Shown piece after piece: positions 17,220 through 26,684 of a DNA stretch of 64,000 nucleotides; within the stretch, counting starts at the first letter, position 1, and the number at the start of each line of letters is the position of its first letter. Origin of the DNA: Bacteroides intestinalis (GTDB lineage Bacteria > Bacteroidota > Bacteroidia > Bacteroidales > Bacteroidaceae). The position numbers and the translations under genes are program-made. The DNA lies in NCBI RefSeq assembly GCF_902364365.1, contig NZ_CABJDN010000001.1:496001-560000 (forward strand), written 5' to 3'. The notes beneath the pieces were generated by a model that was not told the origin of the DNA, searched no databases, and worked only from the letters and a program-made list of their open reading frames with translations.

Positions 17220-19649
17220 ATGAAAAACCGTTTAATAAGTCTGTGCTTGCTGTGTGCTTGCTGTGTGATGGCCAAAGCTGACGATCTGAAGCTGTGGTAC
17301 AAGCAGCCGGCTAAAGTATGGACTGAAGCATTACCTCTGGGTAATTCGCGTTTAGGTGCCATGGTCTATGGCGGAGTAGTTAACGAGCAGATACAGCTGA
17401 ATGAAGAGACCGTTTGGGGTGGTGGTCCGCACCGGAATGATAGTCCGAAAGCACTCGGTGTATTGCCCACAGTTAGGGAGTTGCTTTTCTCCGGACGTGA
17501 GAAGGAAGCTGAAAAAATGATTGCCGACAACTTTTTTACCGGACAACACGGCATGCCATTTCAAACCATTGGTAGCCTGATGCTGGAATTTGATGGACAC
17601 GCCGACTATTCCGATTATCGCAGGGAACTGGATTTGGAGAAGGCAATAGCCTCCGTACGCTATAAAATAGGTGAAGTAAACTATATCCGTACCGTGTTTA
17701 CATCCTTGGCAGATAATGCTCTGATTGTGCGTATCGAAGCCGACAAACCGGGAGCAGTCAATTTTACCACTCGATATAGCACTCCGTATAAAGAATACGA
17801 AATAAAAAAGAACGGTAAAAGCCTGCTGCTGTCCGGACATGGCTCTGCACACGAAGGCATTCCGGGTGCCATCCGCTTTGAAACCCGTACGCAGATAAAG
17901 GCCGAGAAAGGCAAAATCAACGTCACCAACGACTGTATCGAAGTGAAAGGAGCAGACGCAGCAGTGATCTATGTAACCGCTGCCACCAACTTTGTCAATT
18001 ATAAAGACGTAAGTGCTAATGAAACCCGCCGTGCAACAGAATTCCTGTCGCAGGCCATGAAACGCCCCTATGCACAGGCCCTTGCCGCTCACGAGGAGAC
18101 TTATCAAAAGCTGTTCGGACGTGTTTCACTGAATATAGGTGCTTCCAGCAAGGAAGAAACTTCTTACCGCATTAAGCACTTTAACGAGGGAAAAGACCTG
18201 GGACTGGTAGCCCTGATGTTCCAGTTCGGACGTTATTTGCTTATCTCTTCTTCACAACCCGGTGGGCAACCTGCCGGTTTGCAAGGCATCTGGAATCATG
18301 AATTGCTGGCTCCGTGGGATGGAAAATATACCATCAATATCAATACAGAGATGAACTACTGGCCGGCAGAAGTAACCAATTTGTCCGAAATGCATCAACC
18401 TCTTTTCCAGATGGTGAAAGAACTGTCCGAGTCGGCACAAGGCACTGCGCGTACCTTGTACGATTGTCGGGGTTGGACGGTGCATCATAATACGGACTTG
18501 TGGCGCATGGCCGGTCCGGTGGATGGTGCTTCGTATGTTTGGCCTTTGGGCGGTGCGTGGCTCAGTCAGCACTTGTGGCAACATTATCTTTATACAGGTG
18601 ACCAGGCTTTCTTGCAGACTGCTTATCCGGCTTTGAAAGGGGCAGCCGATTTCTTCCTCGATTTCCTGGTAGAGCATCCTAAGTACGGTTGGATGGTTTG
18701 TGTGCCGTCCATGTCTCCCGAGCAAGGTCCTCCGGGAACGGGAACCATGCTGACCGCCGGATGTACCATGGACACTCAGATTGTACTGGATGCACTGACT
18801 TCGGTACTGTCCGCCACGAAGTTGTTATATCCCGACCATACATCGTATTGCGATAGCCTGCAAGGCATGATCAAGCGCTTGCCTCCTATGCAGATAGGTA
18901 AACATAACCAGTTGCAGGAATGGCTTGCCGATGTCGATGATCCGAATAATGATCACCGTCACGTCTCTCATTTGTACGGACTTTACCCAAGTAATCAAAT
19001 TTCTCCTTATGCCCATCCGCAGCTTTTCCAGGCCGCCAAGCGTTCGCTCCTCTATCGAGGTGATATGGCTACGGGATGGTCCATCGGTTGGAAAATCAAT
19101 CTTTGGGCACGCCTGCTCGACGGGGATCATGCGTATACGATTATCAAAAATATGCTGAAGCTGGTGGAGAAGGGTAATCCTGACGGACGTACTTATCCGA
19201 ATATGTTCGATGCACATCCGCCTTTCCAGATTGACGGAAACTTCGGTTTTACGGCAGGCGTGGCCGAAATGTTGCTTCAAAGCCATGATGAAGCTCTGCA
19301 CCTGTTGCCTGCCCTGCCCACGGCATGGAGCAAAGGTAGTGTGAAAGGTCTGGTGGCACGTGGGGCTTTTGAAGTTGATATGGACTGGGATGGCAGTGAG
19401 CTGACGACGGCTACTGTAACTTCACGTATCGGTGGAAATCTGCGTATACGTTCGTATGTACCATTGGAAGGTGCTGGTCTGAAAGAGGCTAAAGGTGATA
19501 ATCCGAACCCGTTGATGAAACGTGGAGATATCAAGGAACCCTTGGTGGCCGAAGGGCTAAAGGCACAGTACCCCATCTTGTACAGGATATATGAGTATGA
19601 TATACAGACTCGACCGGGAGAAAAGTACACATTGCAAAGAGCTTTTTAA
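17220..19649 (+). CDS. GH95 alpha-L-fucosidase/alpha-L-galactosidase
   Basis: Secreted exo-glycosidase of 809 residues. The start at 17220 gives a proper signal peptide ([20 protein letters not shown]); the frame stays open 30 bases upstream. The N-terminal GH95 beta domain begins at [18 protein letters not shown], and the (alpha/alpha)6 catalytic barrel follows. Residues matching the GH95 catalytic set are visible: Asn373 and Asn375 ([10 protein letters not shown]), Glu501 (SPEQG) and Asp672 (QIDGNFG). The family removes terminal alpha-1,2-L-fucose or alpha-L-galactose. It is the first PUL gene, 26 bases before a GH71/99-like gene. Confidence 0.9.
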   Translation: MKNRLISLCLLCACCVMAKADDLKLWYKQPAKVWTEALPLGNSRLGAMVYGGVVNEQIQLNEETVWGGGPHRNDSPKALGVLPTVRELLFSGREKEAEKMIADNFFTGQHGMPFQTIGSLMLEFDGHADYSDYRRELDLEKAIASVRYKIGEVNYIRTVFTSLADNALIVRIEADKPGAVNFTTRYSTPYKEYEIKKNGKSLLLSGHGSAHEGIPGAIRFETRTQIKAEKGKINVTNDCIEVKGADAAVIYVTAATNFVNYKDVSANETRRATEFLSQAMKRPYAQALAAHEETYQKLFGRVSLNIGASSKEETSYRIKHFNEGKDLGLVALMFQFGRYLLISSSQPGGQPAGLQGIWNHELLAPWDGKYTININTEMNYWPAEVTNLSEMHQPLFQMVKELSESAQGTARTLYDCRGWTVHHNTDLWRMAGPVDGASYVWPLGGAWLSQHLWQHYLYTGDQAFLQTAYPALKGAADFFLDFLVEHPKYGWMVCVPSMSPEQGPPGTGTMLTAGCTMDTQIVLDALTSVLSATKLLYPDHTSYCDSLQGMIKRLPPMQIGKHNQLQEWLADVDDPNNDHRHVSHLYGLYPSNQISPYAHPQLFQAAKRSLLYRGDMATGWSIGWKINLWARLLDGDHAYTIIKNMLKLVEKGNPDGRTYPNMFDAHPPFQIDGNFGFTAGVAEMLLQSHDEALHLLPALPTAWSKGSVKGLVARGAFEVDMDWDGSELTTATVTSRIGGNLRIRSYVPLEGAGLKEAKGDNPNPLMKRGDIKEPLVAEGLKAQYPILYRIYEYDIQTRPGEKYTLQRAF

Positions 19650-19674
19650 AAAGGCGATATAAATGAAATAGGTT

Positions 19675-20910
19675 ATGGTAAAAAGAATAAATTGGTTTAT
19701 TGTATGTTTGCTGTTTTCAATAGGTGTTACAGCACAAGCTGCTGGCAAGCAGTATAATTCGTACAAAGGATTGGTGATGGCCGGTTATCAGGGGTGGTTC
19801 AATGCCCCTGATGACGGCGCCGGCCGTGGTTGGTATCACTATACCGGGCACGACGGTTTTCGTCCCGGTTCTTGTACGATTGATTTCTGGCCCGAAGTGT
19901 CGGAGTACAAGAAACTGTATAAAACGGAATTCAAGTTTGCCGATGGTACTCCGGCTTATACTTTCTCTTCGCATGATGAATCTACGGTGGATACTCACTT
20001 CAGATGGATGAAAGAGTACGGACTGGATGGAGTTTTTATGCAACGCTTTGTAGGCGAGATTCGTAATAAGAGCGGATTGAATCACTTCAACGTAGTACTG
20101 AATTCAGCTATGAAGGCTGCTAATAAGTATGAACGGGCCATTTGCGTGATGTATGATCTGAGTGGTATGCGTCCCGGCGATGAAGAGGTTCTGCTAAAGG
20201 ATATTGCCGACATATCTCAGCGCCATGCTTTAAAGGATCATGCTAAGAACCCGTCCTATCTGTATCATAATGGGAAACCACTGGTTACAATCTGGGGTGT
20301 AGGGTTCAATGACCGTCGCCGTTATGGTCTGAACGAAGCAGAAAAGATTATTAATGGTCTGAAAGCACAGGGGTTTAGTGTAATGCTGGGAGTACCTACG
20401 CATTGGCGTGAACTGAATGGTGATACCGAGTCGGACCCTCGCTTACATGAATTGATAAAACGGTGTGATGTTGTGATGCCGTGGTTCGTGGGACGCTATA
20501 ATGAGAATTCATATCCCCGTTATCAGAAACTGATTAAAGATGATATTGCCTGGGCTAAGAAAAATAAAGTAGACTATGCTCCTCTGGCTTTTCCGGGCTT
20601 CTCCTGGCGTAACATGAAAGGTCATGAGAATAGTGTGCAAATACCACGCAATAAGGGTTCGTTCCTCTGGAAACAGTTATCCGGTGCTATCAAAGAAGGG
20701 GCTGAGATGATTTACGTAGCCATGTTTGATGAAATAGACGAGGGTACAGCCATCTTTAAGTGCGCTAAGAAAGTTCCTGTTGGTGCCAGTACATTTGTGC
20801 CCATTGAAGAAGGGATTGGAAGTGACCATTATTTATGGTTGGTAGGTCAGGCCGGTAAAATGTTGCGTAAAGAAAAACCGTTGGAAATGAAACAACCGGA
20901 ACGCAAATAA
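19675..20910 (+). CDS. GH71/99-like secreted glycosidase, copy 1
   Basis: A 411-residue exported protein (signal peptide ending near TAQAAG). It is one of three paralogs in the window. Shared blocks are KGLVMAGYQGWF, YGLDGVFMQRFVGE, AICVMYDLSG, LVTIWGVGFN and VMLGVPTHWRE. Near the C-terminus MFDEIDEGTAIF (Glu353, Glu356) resembles the E-x-x-E-G-T active-site segment of GH99 endo-alpha-mannosidases. The (beta/alpha)8 family placement is confident, while activity on alpha-mannosides is inference. It is co-transcribed with GH95. Confidence 0.8.
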   Translation: MVKRINWFIVCLLFSIGVTAQAAGKQYNSYKGLVMAGYQGWFNAPDDGAGRGWYHYTGHDGFRPGSCTIDFWPEVSEYKKLYKTEFKFADGTPAYTFSSHDESTVDTHFRWMKEYGLDGVFMQRFVGEIRNKSGLNHFNVVLNSAMKAANKYERAICVMYDLSGMRPGDEEVLLKDIADISQRHALKDHAKNPSYLYHNGKPLVTIWGVGFNDRRRYGLNEAEKIINGLKAQGFSVMLGVPTHWRELNGDTESDPRLHELIKRCDVVMPWFVGRYNENSYPRYQKLIKDDIAWAKKNKVDYAPLAFPGFSWRNMKGHENSVQIPRNKGSFLWKQLSGAIKEGAEMIYVAMFDEIDEGTAIFKCAKKVPVGASTFVPIEEGIGSDHYLWLVGQAGKMLRKEKPLEMKQPERK

Positions 20911-20937
20911 ATCAAAGTAGAATCCGGATTATAATAT

Positions 20938-20979
20938 AAGAAACGTCTGACTTGGGAGTATCCAGGTCAGACATTTCTT
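20938..20979. terminator. Convergent terminator, GH71/99-like versus regulator
   Basis: An 18-bp stem (AAGAAACGTCTGAC arm) with one mismatch and one wobble encloses a short loop and is followed by TTT. It lies between convergent genes and can serve both strands. Confidence 0.85.
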
Positions 20980-20997
20980 TTGGAGTATCTATTTGTT

Positions 20998-23595
20998 TCA
21001 GTTTTGTTCGTCGATAATTTCCATTAAAGAGAACTTGTATTCTGTTCCCAGTGAAGCAACATATTCTTTGCAGAAAGTATCATAGACAGTCTTGGCAAGC
21101 CCTTTCTTACCTTGCTGACAAAGAATACGGCATTTTACACAAAGAGCTTCCTCGTTGATATAGTCATGTTGGAATAGTGTATCTGCAATTTTTAGCTTTA
21201 ACGTCTCCGAGAGGTCTTCCCGCTTCAGTAATCTGCAAAGCAGATCAATGGTGTTATTTGAAAAATCGTTTTTAAACGTATCAATCCAATCGGTTTCCAT
21301 ATTAGGTAACATCATACCACGTAGCAATAACTCGAGCAGCTTCTCTAAGTTCTGACTATTATTCTCTTTATATAAATAAAGTGCTTCCAGATAGTCGCAA
21401 ATTGTTCCTTCTTCAAACTGTATGCTCCAGAAGCCATTTTGATTCAATATTTTGATATCACCTACTTTTTCCAATAAACCGCGTAGTTTACTCATATATA
21501 CATTACGGTTGTTCTTGGCAGATTCATCCGTCTTGTCATACCATAATAGTTGGATTAGTTTATGACCAATGATTCCTTTGGAGTCTCTTCCGGTATAGAG
21601 CACAAGCAATATCAATAAGGCTTTAAGGGTTGGAGTAAATAAGGCTGTAATATCATTGCCTTCTTTATCCACAACATGGAAACCACCAAAGAAACAAACA
21701 CATCCCTTGGAGAAATCATAGTTGTGGAATGTTGTTGTCTCTGTGTGTATGGGCATTTCTATTTTTATCTCAGATCTATCATTGATTAGAGAGCCATTCG
21801 CTGTTTCTGATTGGAGACTGTTTGTTTCCGCTTTCTTGTTGTTTCCGGTAGCGGTCTTGACCCGATTTATTTCAGCCTTTTTCTTTCTATAATAGAGAAT
21901 TCCCATTCCGGCAATAACCAGTATTCCGACTATAATGTACAGCCATATAGATGACTGATCGTTTTGACCGGCATTGTCTGCAACCACATCCGGCTGCTTA
22001 AAGGATGAAATAGGAATCGGAGGGAAATTCAGTTCATAGATATCTATATCAGCTTTTCCGCTTACTTCAGCTCGGTGAATCACTGTATATAACTTCTTTT
22101 GTTTAGGGGAATAGTATATGTTGGTATACATATACTGAGCCTCTAATTTCAGTCCTATAGGCAATGACATGAGCTCGAAATGAGGTGTTTGAGTATCAAT
22201 TTTCATCAACGTACCACCTTGCTGGGTACTGAAGAAGTAAAAACATTTTTTTTCGGGATCATAAACCATATTCTCACTGGGCTGAAAGTCTCCTCCATCC
22301 GGAACCTGGGTGAGTTCCCATAGTTTATTGGCTTGCTGGGTCAAAAGATTGACAGCATACAAGTCATAATAGTTGCGGGGAGATAATTCTTGCCGTCCGG
22401 ATGGGCAACCGCGTCCTCCGAAGATATAAAGTGTGCTGTCAACTATGACAGAACTGGAAGAGTATCTGGGATGAATATTTGTCAGATTGAGGTGACGCTG
22501 CGGGGTATCTTCATAAGGATAGCAGATTAATAGCTTATTATTATAGTGATAATGTCCATATCCACCGAAGCTGATCAATGAAGAATTGGCCGGATTATAA
22601 ACGAGTGTATTATTCCAATAGTCATGTTCCTGTACGGCTGCCTGTGTTCCTTTCCAGCTTTGCGAAACAGGATCAAAGAACGAATATAGATTTTCATTCA
22701 GGTTGTAGGATAACAACTGATGTTGCTCTGGTAGATATATCAACTGGTTGGGATAGTTGGCTACGAACTCGCCGCCTTTTACCTGAATGGTGTCAGTTAT
22801 CCTTTCATCCGTATGGAAAACATACAGCTTTTGTTTATTGTTGGCTATGTAGAAAGTTCCGACAGTAGGATCGAATGCTATAGAGGGAGAAGATTTGAAT
22901 TGCTGTGAATGAATCTTCTTCCAGGTGATATACTGGTCTATAATCCAACGGGTATTCTTGCCGGAAGCCGGACTGTGGGAAATCTCGTCATAACAGACTT
23001 CCTTATTGTGGCGTGCCATTTTCCACAAACGTATTTCCTGCAATCCGCGCTTGATACTGATATCTCTTAAATTAACGGAAGCTACATCGGCTAAAGAGAA
23101 ACCCTCATAGGGACAATAACCGAAAGCAAAGCGTAGTTTCTGCGTACCTTTTAAGTCGGGGTAATTCACATTGATTTCCGTACTATCATATAATACGGTA
23201 ATATTTCCCTCTTTAACATCGAGGGTCAGGCTGGCTGAAATCCAAGTTTCACGCCTCACTTCTTTTTGAATGGGGTATACTGCATCTCCGGTGACCAGAA
23301 TAGGGAAGCGTCTGTCGTTTTCGCTGACACTGTACATCAGATCGACATTCTTATTGTTTTCAGTAATGATGCGGAATACGGTTCCGAATACATTATCGGG
23401 TCTCACCCAGAGGTTAAAGCTCAGGGTAATTTTGTCTCCTTTAGTCTCTATGGGCTTTCCATCTTCTAATACCATACTGGTAAACTCAGAATTCTGAAGC
23501 GGGTAGGATTGAATATGCAAACCATATTCAGGAAGCTGAGCGACTGAACGCATACACATCAACAGAAGAAAGATAATAGATTGTGTCTTTTTCAT
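20998..23595 (-). CDS. Membrane-spanning LamG/kelch sensor with wHTH-BTAD output
   Basis: An 865-residue probable one-component PUL regulator. After a signal peptide (1-19), residues about 25-200 look like a LamG/concanavalin-type beta-sandwich (KITLSFNLWVRPDN). Residues about 230-525 contain kelch-like blades with FGG signatures (SLISFGGYGHYHYNN, DSTLYIFGGRGC). One transmembrane helix (about 549-568, WLYIIVGILVIAGMGILYY) is followed by RKKK. In the cytoplasm, residues about 632-725 resemble an OmpR/SARP-type winged helix (FTPTLKALLILLVLYTGRDSKG, then NNRNVYMSKLRGLLEKVG) and residues 730-865 a BTAD-like helical region. There is no kinase or receiver domain. Divergence from the GH3 operon suggests control of this PUL. 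Confidence 0.8.
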   Translation of the reverse strand: MKKTQSIIFLLLMCMRSVAQLPEYGLHIQSYPLQNSEFTSMVLEDGKPIETKGDKITLSFNLWVRPDNVFGTVFRIITENNKNVDLMYSVSENDRRFPILVTGDAVYPIQKEVRRETWISASLTLDVKEGNITVLYDSTEINVNYPDLKGTQKLRFAFGYCPYEGFSLADVASVNLRDISIKRGLQEIRLWKMARHNKEVCYDEISHSPASGKNTRWIIDQYITWKKIHSQQFKSSPSIAFDPTVGTFYIANNKQKLYVFHTDERITDTIQVKGGEFVANYPNQLIYLPEQHQLLSYNLNENLYSFFDPVSQSWKGTQAAVQEHDYWNNTLVYNPANSSLISFGGYGHYHYNNKLLICYPYEDTPQRHLNLTNIHPRYSSSSVIVDSTLYIFGGRGCPSGRQELSPRNYYDLYAVNLLTQQANKLWELTQVPDGGDFQPSENMVYDPEKKCFYFFSTQQGGTLMKIDTQTPHFELMSLPIGLKLEAQYMYTNIYYSPKQKKLYTVIHRAEVSGKADIDIYELNFPPIPISSFKQPDVVADNAGQNDQSSIWLYIIVGILVIAGMGILYYRKKKAEINRVKTATGNNKKAETNSLQSETANGSLINDRSEIKIEMPIHTETTTFHNYDFSKGCVCFFGGFHVVDKEGNDITALFTPTLKALLILLVLYTGRDSKGIIGHKLIQLLWYDKTDESAKNNRNVYMSKLRGLLEKVGDIKILNQNGFWSIQFEEGTICDYLEALYLYKENNSQNLEKLLELLLRGMMLPNMETDWIDTFKNDFSNNTIDLLCRLLKREDLSETLKLKIADTLFQHDYINEEALCVKCRILCQQGKKGLAKTVYDTFCKEYVASLGTEYKFSLMEIIDEQN

Positions 23596-23627
23596 TTTGT
23601 ATGTTCTTAATGAAGTATTAGCTCGTA

Positions 23628-23635
23628 CAAAAGTA
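23628..23635 (-). promoter_or_regulatory. Candidate -7 element of the regulator gene
   Basis: The minus strand reads TACTTTTG, a perfect TAnnTTTG, 32 bases before the regulator start. Confidence 0.6.
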
Positions 23636-23760
23636 ATGCTTTTTAGTGAAAACCGATTACTTATTTATGCAATTATTACAGCCAGGCTTCGCTTTTTCTG
23701 CAAAAGTGATTCATTAAGTGGATTTTAATGTTTCATTAATTATTGTTTTATCATTTTATT

Positions 23761-23775
23761 AAGCGGTTGCCGCTT
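23761..23775. promoter_or_regulatory. Perfect palindrome in the divergent promoter region
   Basis: AAGCGGTTGCCGCTT is a perfect 6-bp dyad around TTG. It overlaps a promoter-like TTACTTTG (23774-23781) about 30 bases before the GH3 start. The position suits an operator, possibly for the divergently encoded regulator. Confidence 0.55.
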
Positions 23776-23809
23776 ACTTTGCAGTATAAATAGATTAAAA
23801 TCTGATAAT

Positions 23810-26674
23810 ATGAATTTAAAAAGGCACTTATTCTTATTTGCAGGAATATTATCCTGCTCTTTTCTAATGGCTCAGCAGCCAAGTGATATTTTATCCGTTT
23901 CAGCATCCACTAATGTGGAAAAAGCTTCGTTAGCTTTTGATAAGGATCAAAAGACAATGTGGGAAGTTAGTGGGCAGGACTTGAAAACAGACCAATGGTT
24001 GATGTTTACTATCCAGACCTCTGGTGATGTATGTGAACTTGGGGTTCAGATGCAAGGTGTTTCTAAAGAAGACTTAAAGCAACTGATGAATATCTTTGTT
24101 ACATATGATCCTATGAATTTGGGAGTGCCTGTCGATTATCAGATACAGGGTAGCGCTAAAGAGATGCGGTTGAAGTTCTCACCTAAATATGGGGCACATG
24201 TCCGGTTGGCTTTTAAGGGAGGTGATCGTGTTAAACCTTTTATGGTAAAGGAAGTATCTGTTCTTTTAGCTGATAAGGAATTGAAAGACCTGAAAGGAGA
24301 AAAGACTTCGCTACGCTATATGGACCCTACGCTTCCGGTGGAAGAACGTGTAGAAAGTCTATTGTCTGTGATGACACCGGAAGATAAAATGGAACTGATA
24401 CGTGAAGGCTGGGGGATTCCTGGTATTCCTCACTTATATGTACCGCCCATTACAAAGGTGGAAGCTGTACATGGCTTCTCATATGGTAGTGGAGCTACTA
24501 TCTTCCCCCAAGCCCTGGGAATGGGAGCAACTTGGAATAAGAAGTTGACGGAAGAAGTGGCGATGGCAGTTGGCAATGAAACTCTTTCGGCAGGTACTAT
24601 GCAGGCATGGTCTCCGGTACTGGATGTAGCTCAGGATGCCCGTTGGGGACGTTGTGAGGAAACATTTGGAGAAGATCCGGTTTTGGTGTCACAAATTGGT
24701 GGAGCTTGGATTAAAGGCTACCAGTCTATGGGGTTGTATACTACTCCGAAACATTTTGGTGGTCATGGTGCTCCGTTGGGAGGGCGCGATTCTCATGATA
24801 TAGGATTGTCTGAACGTGAAATGCGCGAAGTACATCTGGTTCCGTTCCGTCATGTGATTCGTAACTATGATTGCCAATCTTTGATGATGGCTTATTCGGA
24901 TTTCCTGGGTGTGCCGGTAGCTAAAAGTAGAGAATTACTACATAATATTTTGCGTGAGGAATGGGGATTCAGCGGCTTTATCGTTAGCGACTGTGGTGCT
25001 ATAGGTAACTTGACTGCCCGTAAACATTATACAGCTAAAGATAAAATAGAAGCTGCTAATCAAGCTTTGGCTGCTGGTATCGCTACGAACTGTGGTGATA
25101 CTTATAATGATAAGGAGGTGATACAGGCCGCAAAAGATGGACGTATCAATATGGAGAATCTTGAAGAAGTGTGCCGCACAATGTTGCGTATGATGTTCCG
25201 CAATGAGTTGTTTGAAAAAGCACCAAACAAGCCGTTGGACTGGAATAAAATTTATCCGGGGTGGAATTCGGATAGTCATAAAGAAATGGCACGTCAGGCT
25301 GCCCGCGAATCGATCGTAATGTTAGAGAATAAGGATAATATTCTGCCTCTGTCTAAAAACATGCGTACGATTGCTGTGTTAGGTCCCGGTGCAGATGATC
25401 TTCAGCCCGGTGATTATACTCCTAAACTTCTACCTGGCCAGTTGAAATCTGTGTTGACTGGTATCAAACAAGCGGTAGGAAAGCAGACAAAAGTGGTTTA
25501 TGAACAAGGTTGTGATTTTACAAGCTTGGGTGAAAACAATATTGCAAAGGCAGTAAAAGTAGCTTCACAATCAGATGTGGTGCTATTGGTTTTGGGAGAT
25601 TGTTCAACCAGTGAGGCTACGACAGATGTATATAAGACATCCGGTGAGAACCATGATTACGCAACCTTGATTTTGCCGGGTAAACAACAGGAATTATTGG
25701 AAGCCGTTTGTGCAACCGGAAAACCTGTTATATTGATTCTTCAGGCAGGGCGTCCTTATAATCTGTCTAAGGCGTCAGAGCTGTGTAAAGCTATCCTCGT
25801 GAATTGGTTGCCGGGACAAGAAGGTGGTCCGGCAACAGCAGATGTGCTGTTTGGTGATTATAATCCTGCCGGTCGCTTGCCGATGACTTTCCCACGTCAC
25901 GTAGGTCAGCTCCCTCTCTATTATAACTTTAAAACTTCCGGTCGTCGTTATGAATATTCGGATATGGAATATTATCCTCTTTACTATTTCGGATATGGTT
26001 TGAGTTATACTTCATTTGAATATTCTGGTCTGAAAGTACAGGAAAAAGAAAATGGTAATATTTCAGTGCAGGTTACTGTGAAGAACATAGGTCAACGGGC
26101 CGGTGATGAGGTGGTACAACTGTATGTAACGGATATGTATGCCAGTGTGAAGACACGTATTACAGAGTTGAAAGACTTTACCCGTATTCATCTGAAACCG
26201 GGTGAAGCGAAAACGGTTTCTTTTGAACTGACACCTTATGAACTATCATTGTTGAACGATCATATGGACCGGGTTATAGAGAAAGGTGCCTTTAAAATCT
26301 TAGTTGGAGGTGTAAGTCCTCAGTATGTGGCCAAAGACCGTATTAAGGATAGTGTGGGTTATGCAGATTCCAAGAAAGGTTTGTCCGGTATGCTTGAATA
26401 TACTCATGAATTTGCAGCAGATTTCGGTTTGACTTTGTTCAAAGTGGAAGAAAACTTGGTAAAGAATCAGAAGACTATTTGGGTGTCTGTCAAAAACAAT
26501 GGGACTTTGATGGATACAGGAAAAATTGAAATGTATGTCGGGGGTAATAAAGTAGGCGATAACGTTCATTATGAGTTAGCTCCGGGAGAAGAGAAACTGA
26601 TACCTTTCAGTGTGGATAAGGAGAATACGGCTCCAGTTGTATTTACTACCAAATATAAAGTGTTATCTATATAA
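23810..26674 (+). CDS. GH3 exo-beta-glycosidase with N-terminal discoidin-like domain
   Basis: A 954-residue secreted enzyme (signal peptide ending near FLMAQQ). Residues about 25-160 form a galactose-binding-like module (STNVEKASLAFDKDQKTMWE). The GH3 TIM barrel follows, with the nucleophile Asp394 in GFIVSDCGAIGN. The alpha/beta-sandwich domain has LPGQEGGPATADVLFGDYNP, and a fibronectin-III-like domain follows (KNIGQRAGDEVVQLYV). A final about 100 residues form an extra beta domain (LFKVEENLVKNQKTIWVSVK). Beta-glucosidase or beta-xylosidase activity is likely, but specificity is not readable. It is the first gene of a three-gene operon with GH31 and GH43. Confidence 0.9.
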   Translation: MNLKRHLFLFAGILSCSFLMAQQPSDILSVSASTNVEKASLAFDKDQKTMWEVSGQDLKTDQWLMFTIQTSGDVCELGVQMQGVSKEDLKQLMNIFVTYDPMNLGVPVDYQIQGSAKEMRLKFSPKYGAHVRLAFKGGDRVKPFMVKEVSVLLADKELKDLKGEKTSLRYMDPTLPVEERVESLLSVMTPEDKMELIREGWGIPGIPHLYVPPITKVEAVHGFSYGSGATIFPQALGMGATWNKKLTEEVAMAVGNETLSAGTMQAWSPVLDVAQDARWGRCEETFGEDPVLVSQIGGAWIKGYQSMGLYTTPKHFGGHGAPLGGRDSHDIGLSEREMREVHLVPFRHVIRNYDCQSLMMAYSDFLGVPVAKSRELLHNILREEWGFSGFIVSDCGAIGNLTARKHYTAKDKIEAANQALAAGIATNCGDTYNDKEVIQAAKDGRINMENLEEVCRTMLRMMFRNELFEKAPNKPLDWNKIYPGWNSDSHKEMARQAARESIVMLENKDNILPLSKNMRTIAVLGPGADDLQPGDYTPKLLPGQLKSVLTGIKQAVGKQTKVVYEQGCDFTSLGENNIAKAVKVASQSDVVLLVLGDCSTSEATTDVYKTSGENHDYATLILPGKQQELLEAVCATGKPVILILQAGRPYNLSKASELCKAILVNWLPGQEGGPATADVLFGDYNPAGRLPMTFPRHVGQLPLYYNFKTSGRRYEYSDMEYYPLYYFGYGLSYTSFEYSGLKVQEKENGNISVQVTVKNIGQRAGDEVVQLYVTDMYASVKTRITELKDFTRIHLKPGEAKTVSFELTPYELSLLNDHMDRVIEKGAFKILVGGVSPQYVAKDRIKDSVGYADSKKGLSGMLEYTHEFAADFGLTLFKVEENLVKNQKTIWVSVKNNGTLMDTGKIEMYVGGNKVGDNVHYELAPGEEKLIPFSVDKENTAPVVFTTKYKVLSI

Positions 26675-26684
26675 TTTTGATACT

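Noticed and set aside
26610..26684. Upstream start for the GH31 gene inside GH3
   Set aside because: It would overlap the GH3 coding region and bury the clear signal peptide that starts at 26685.
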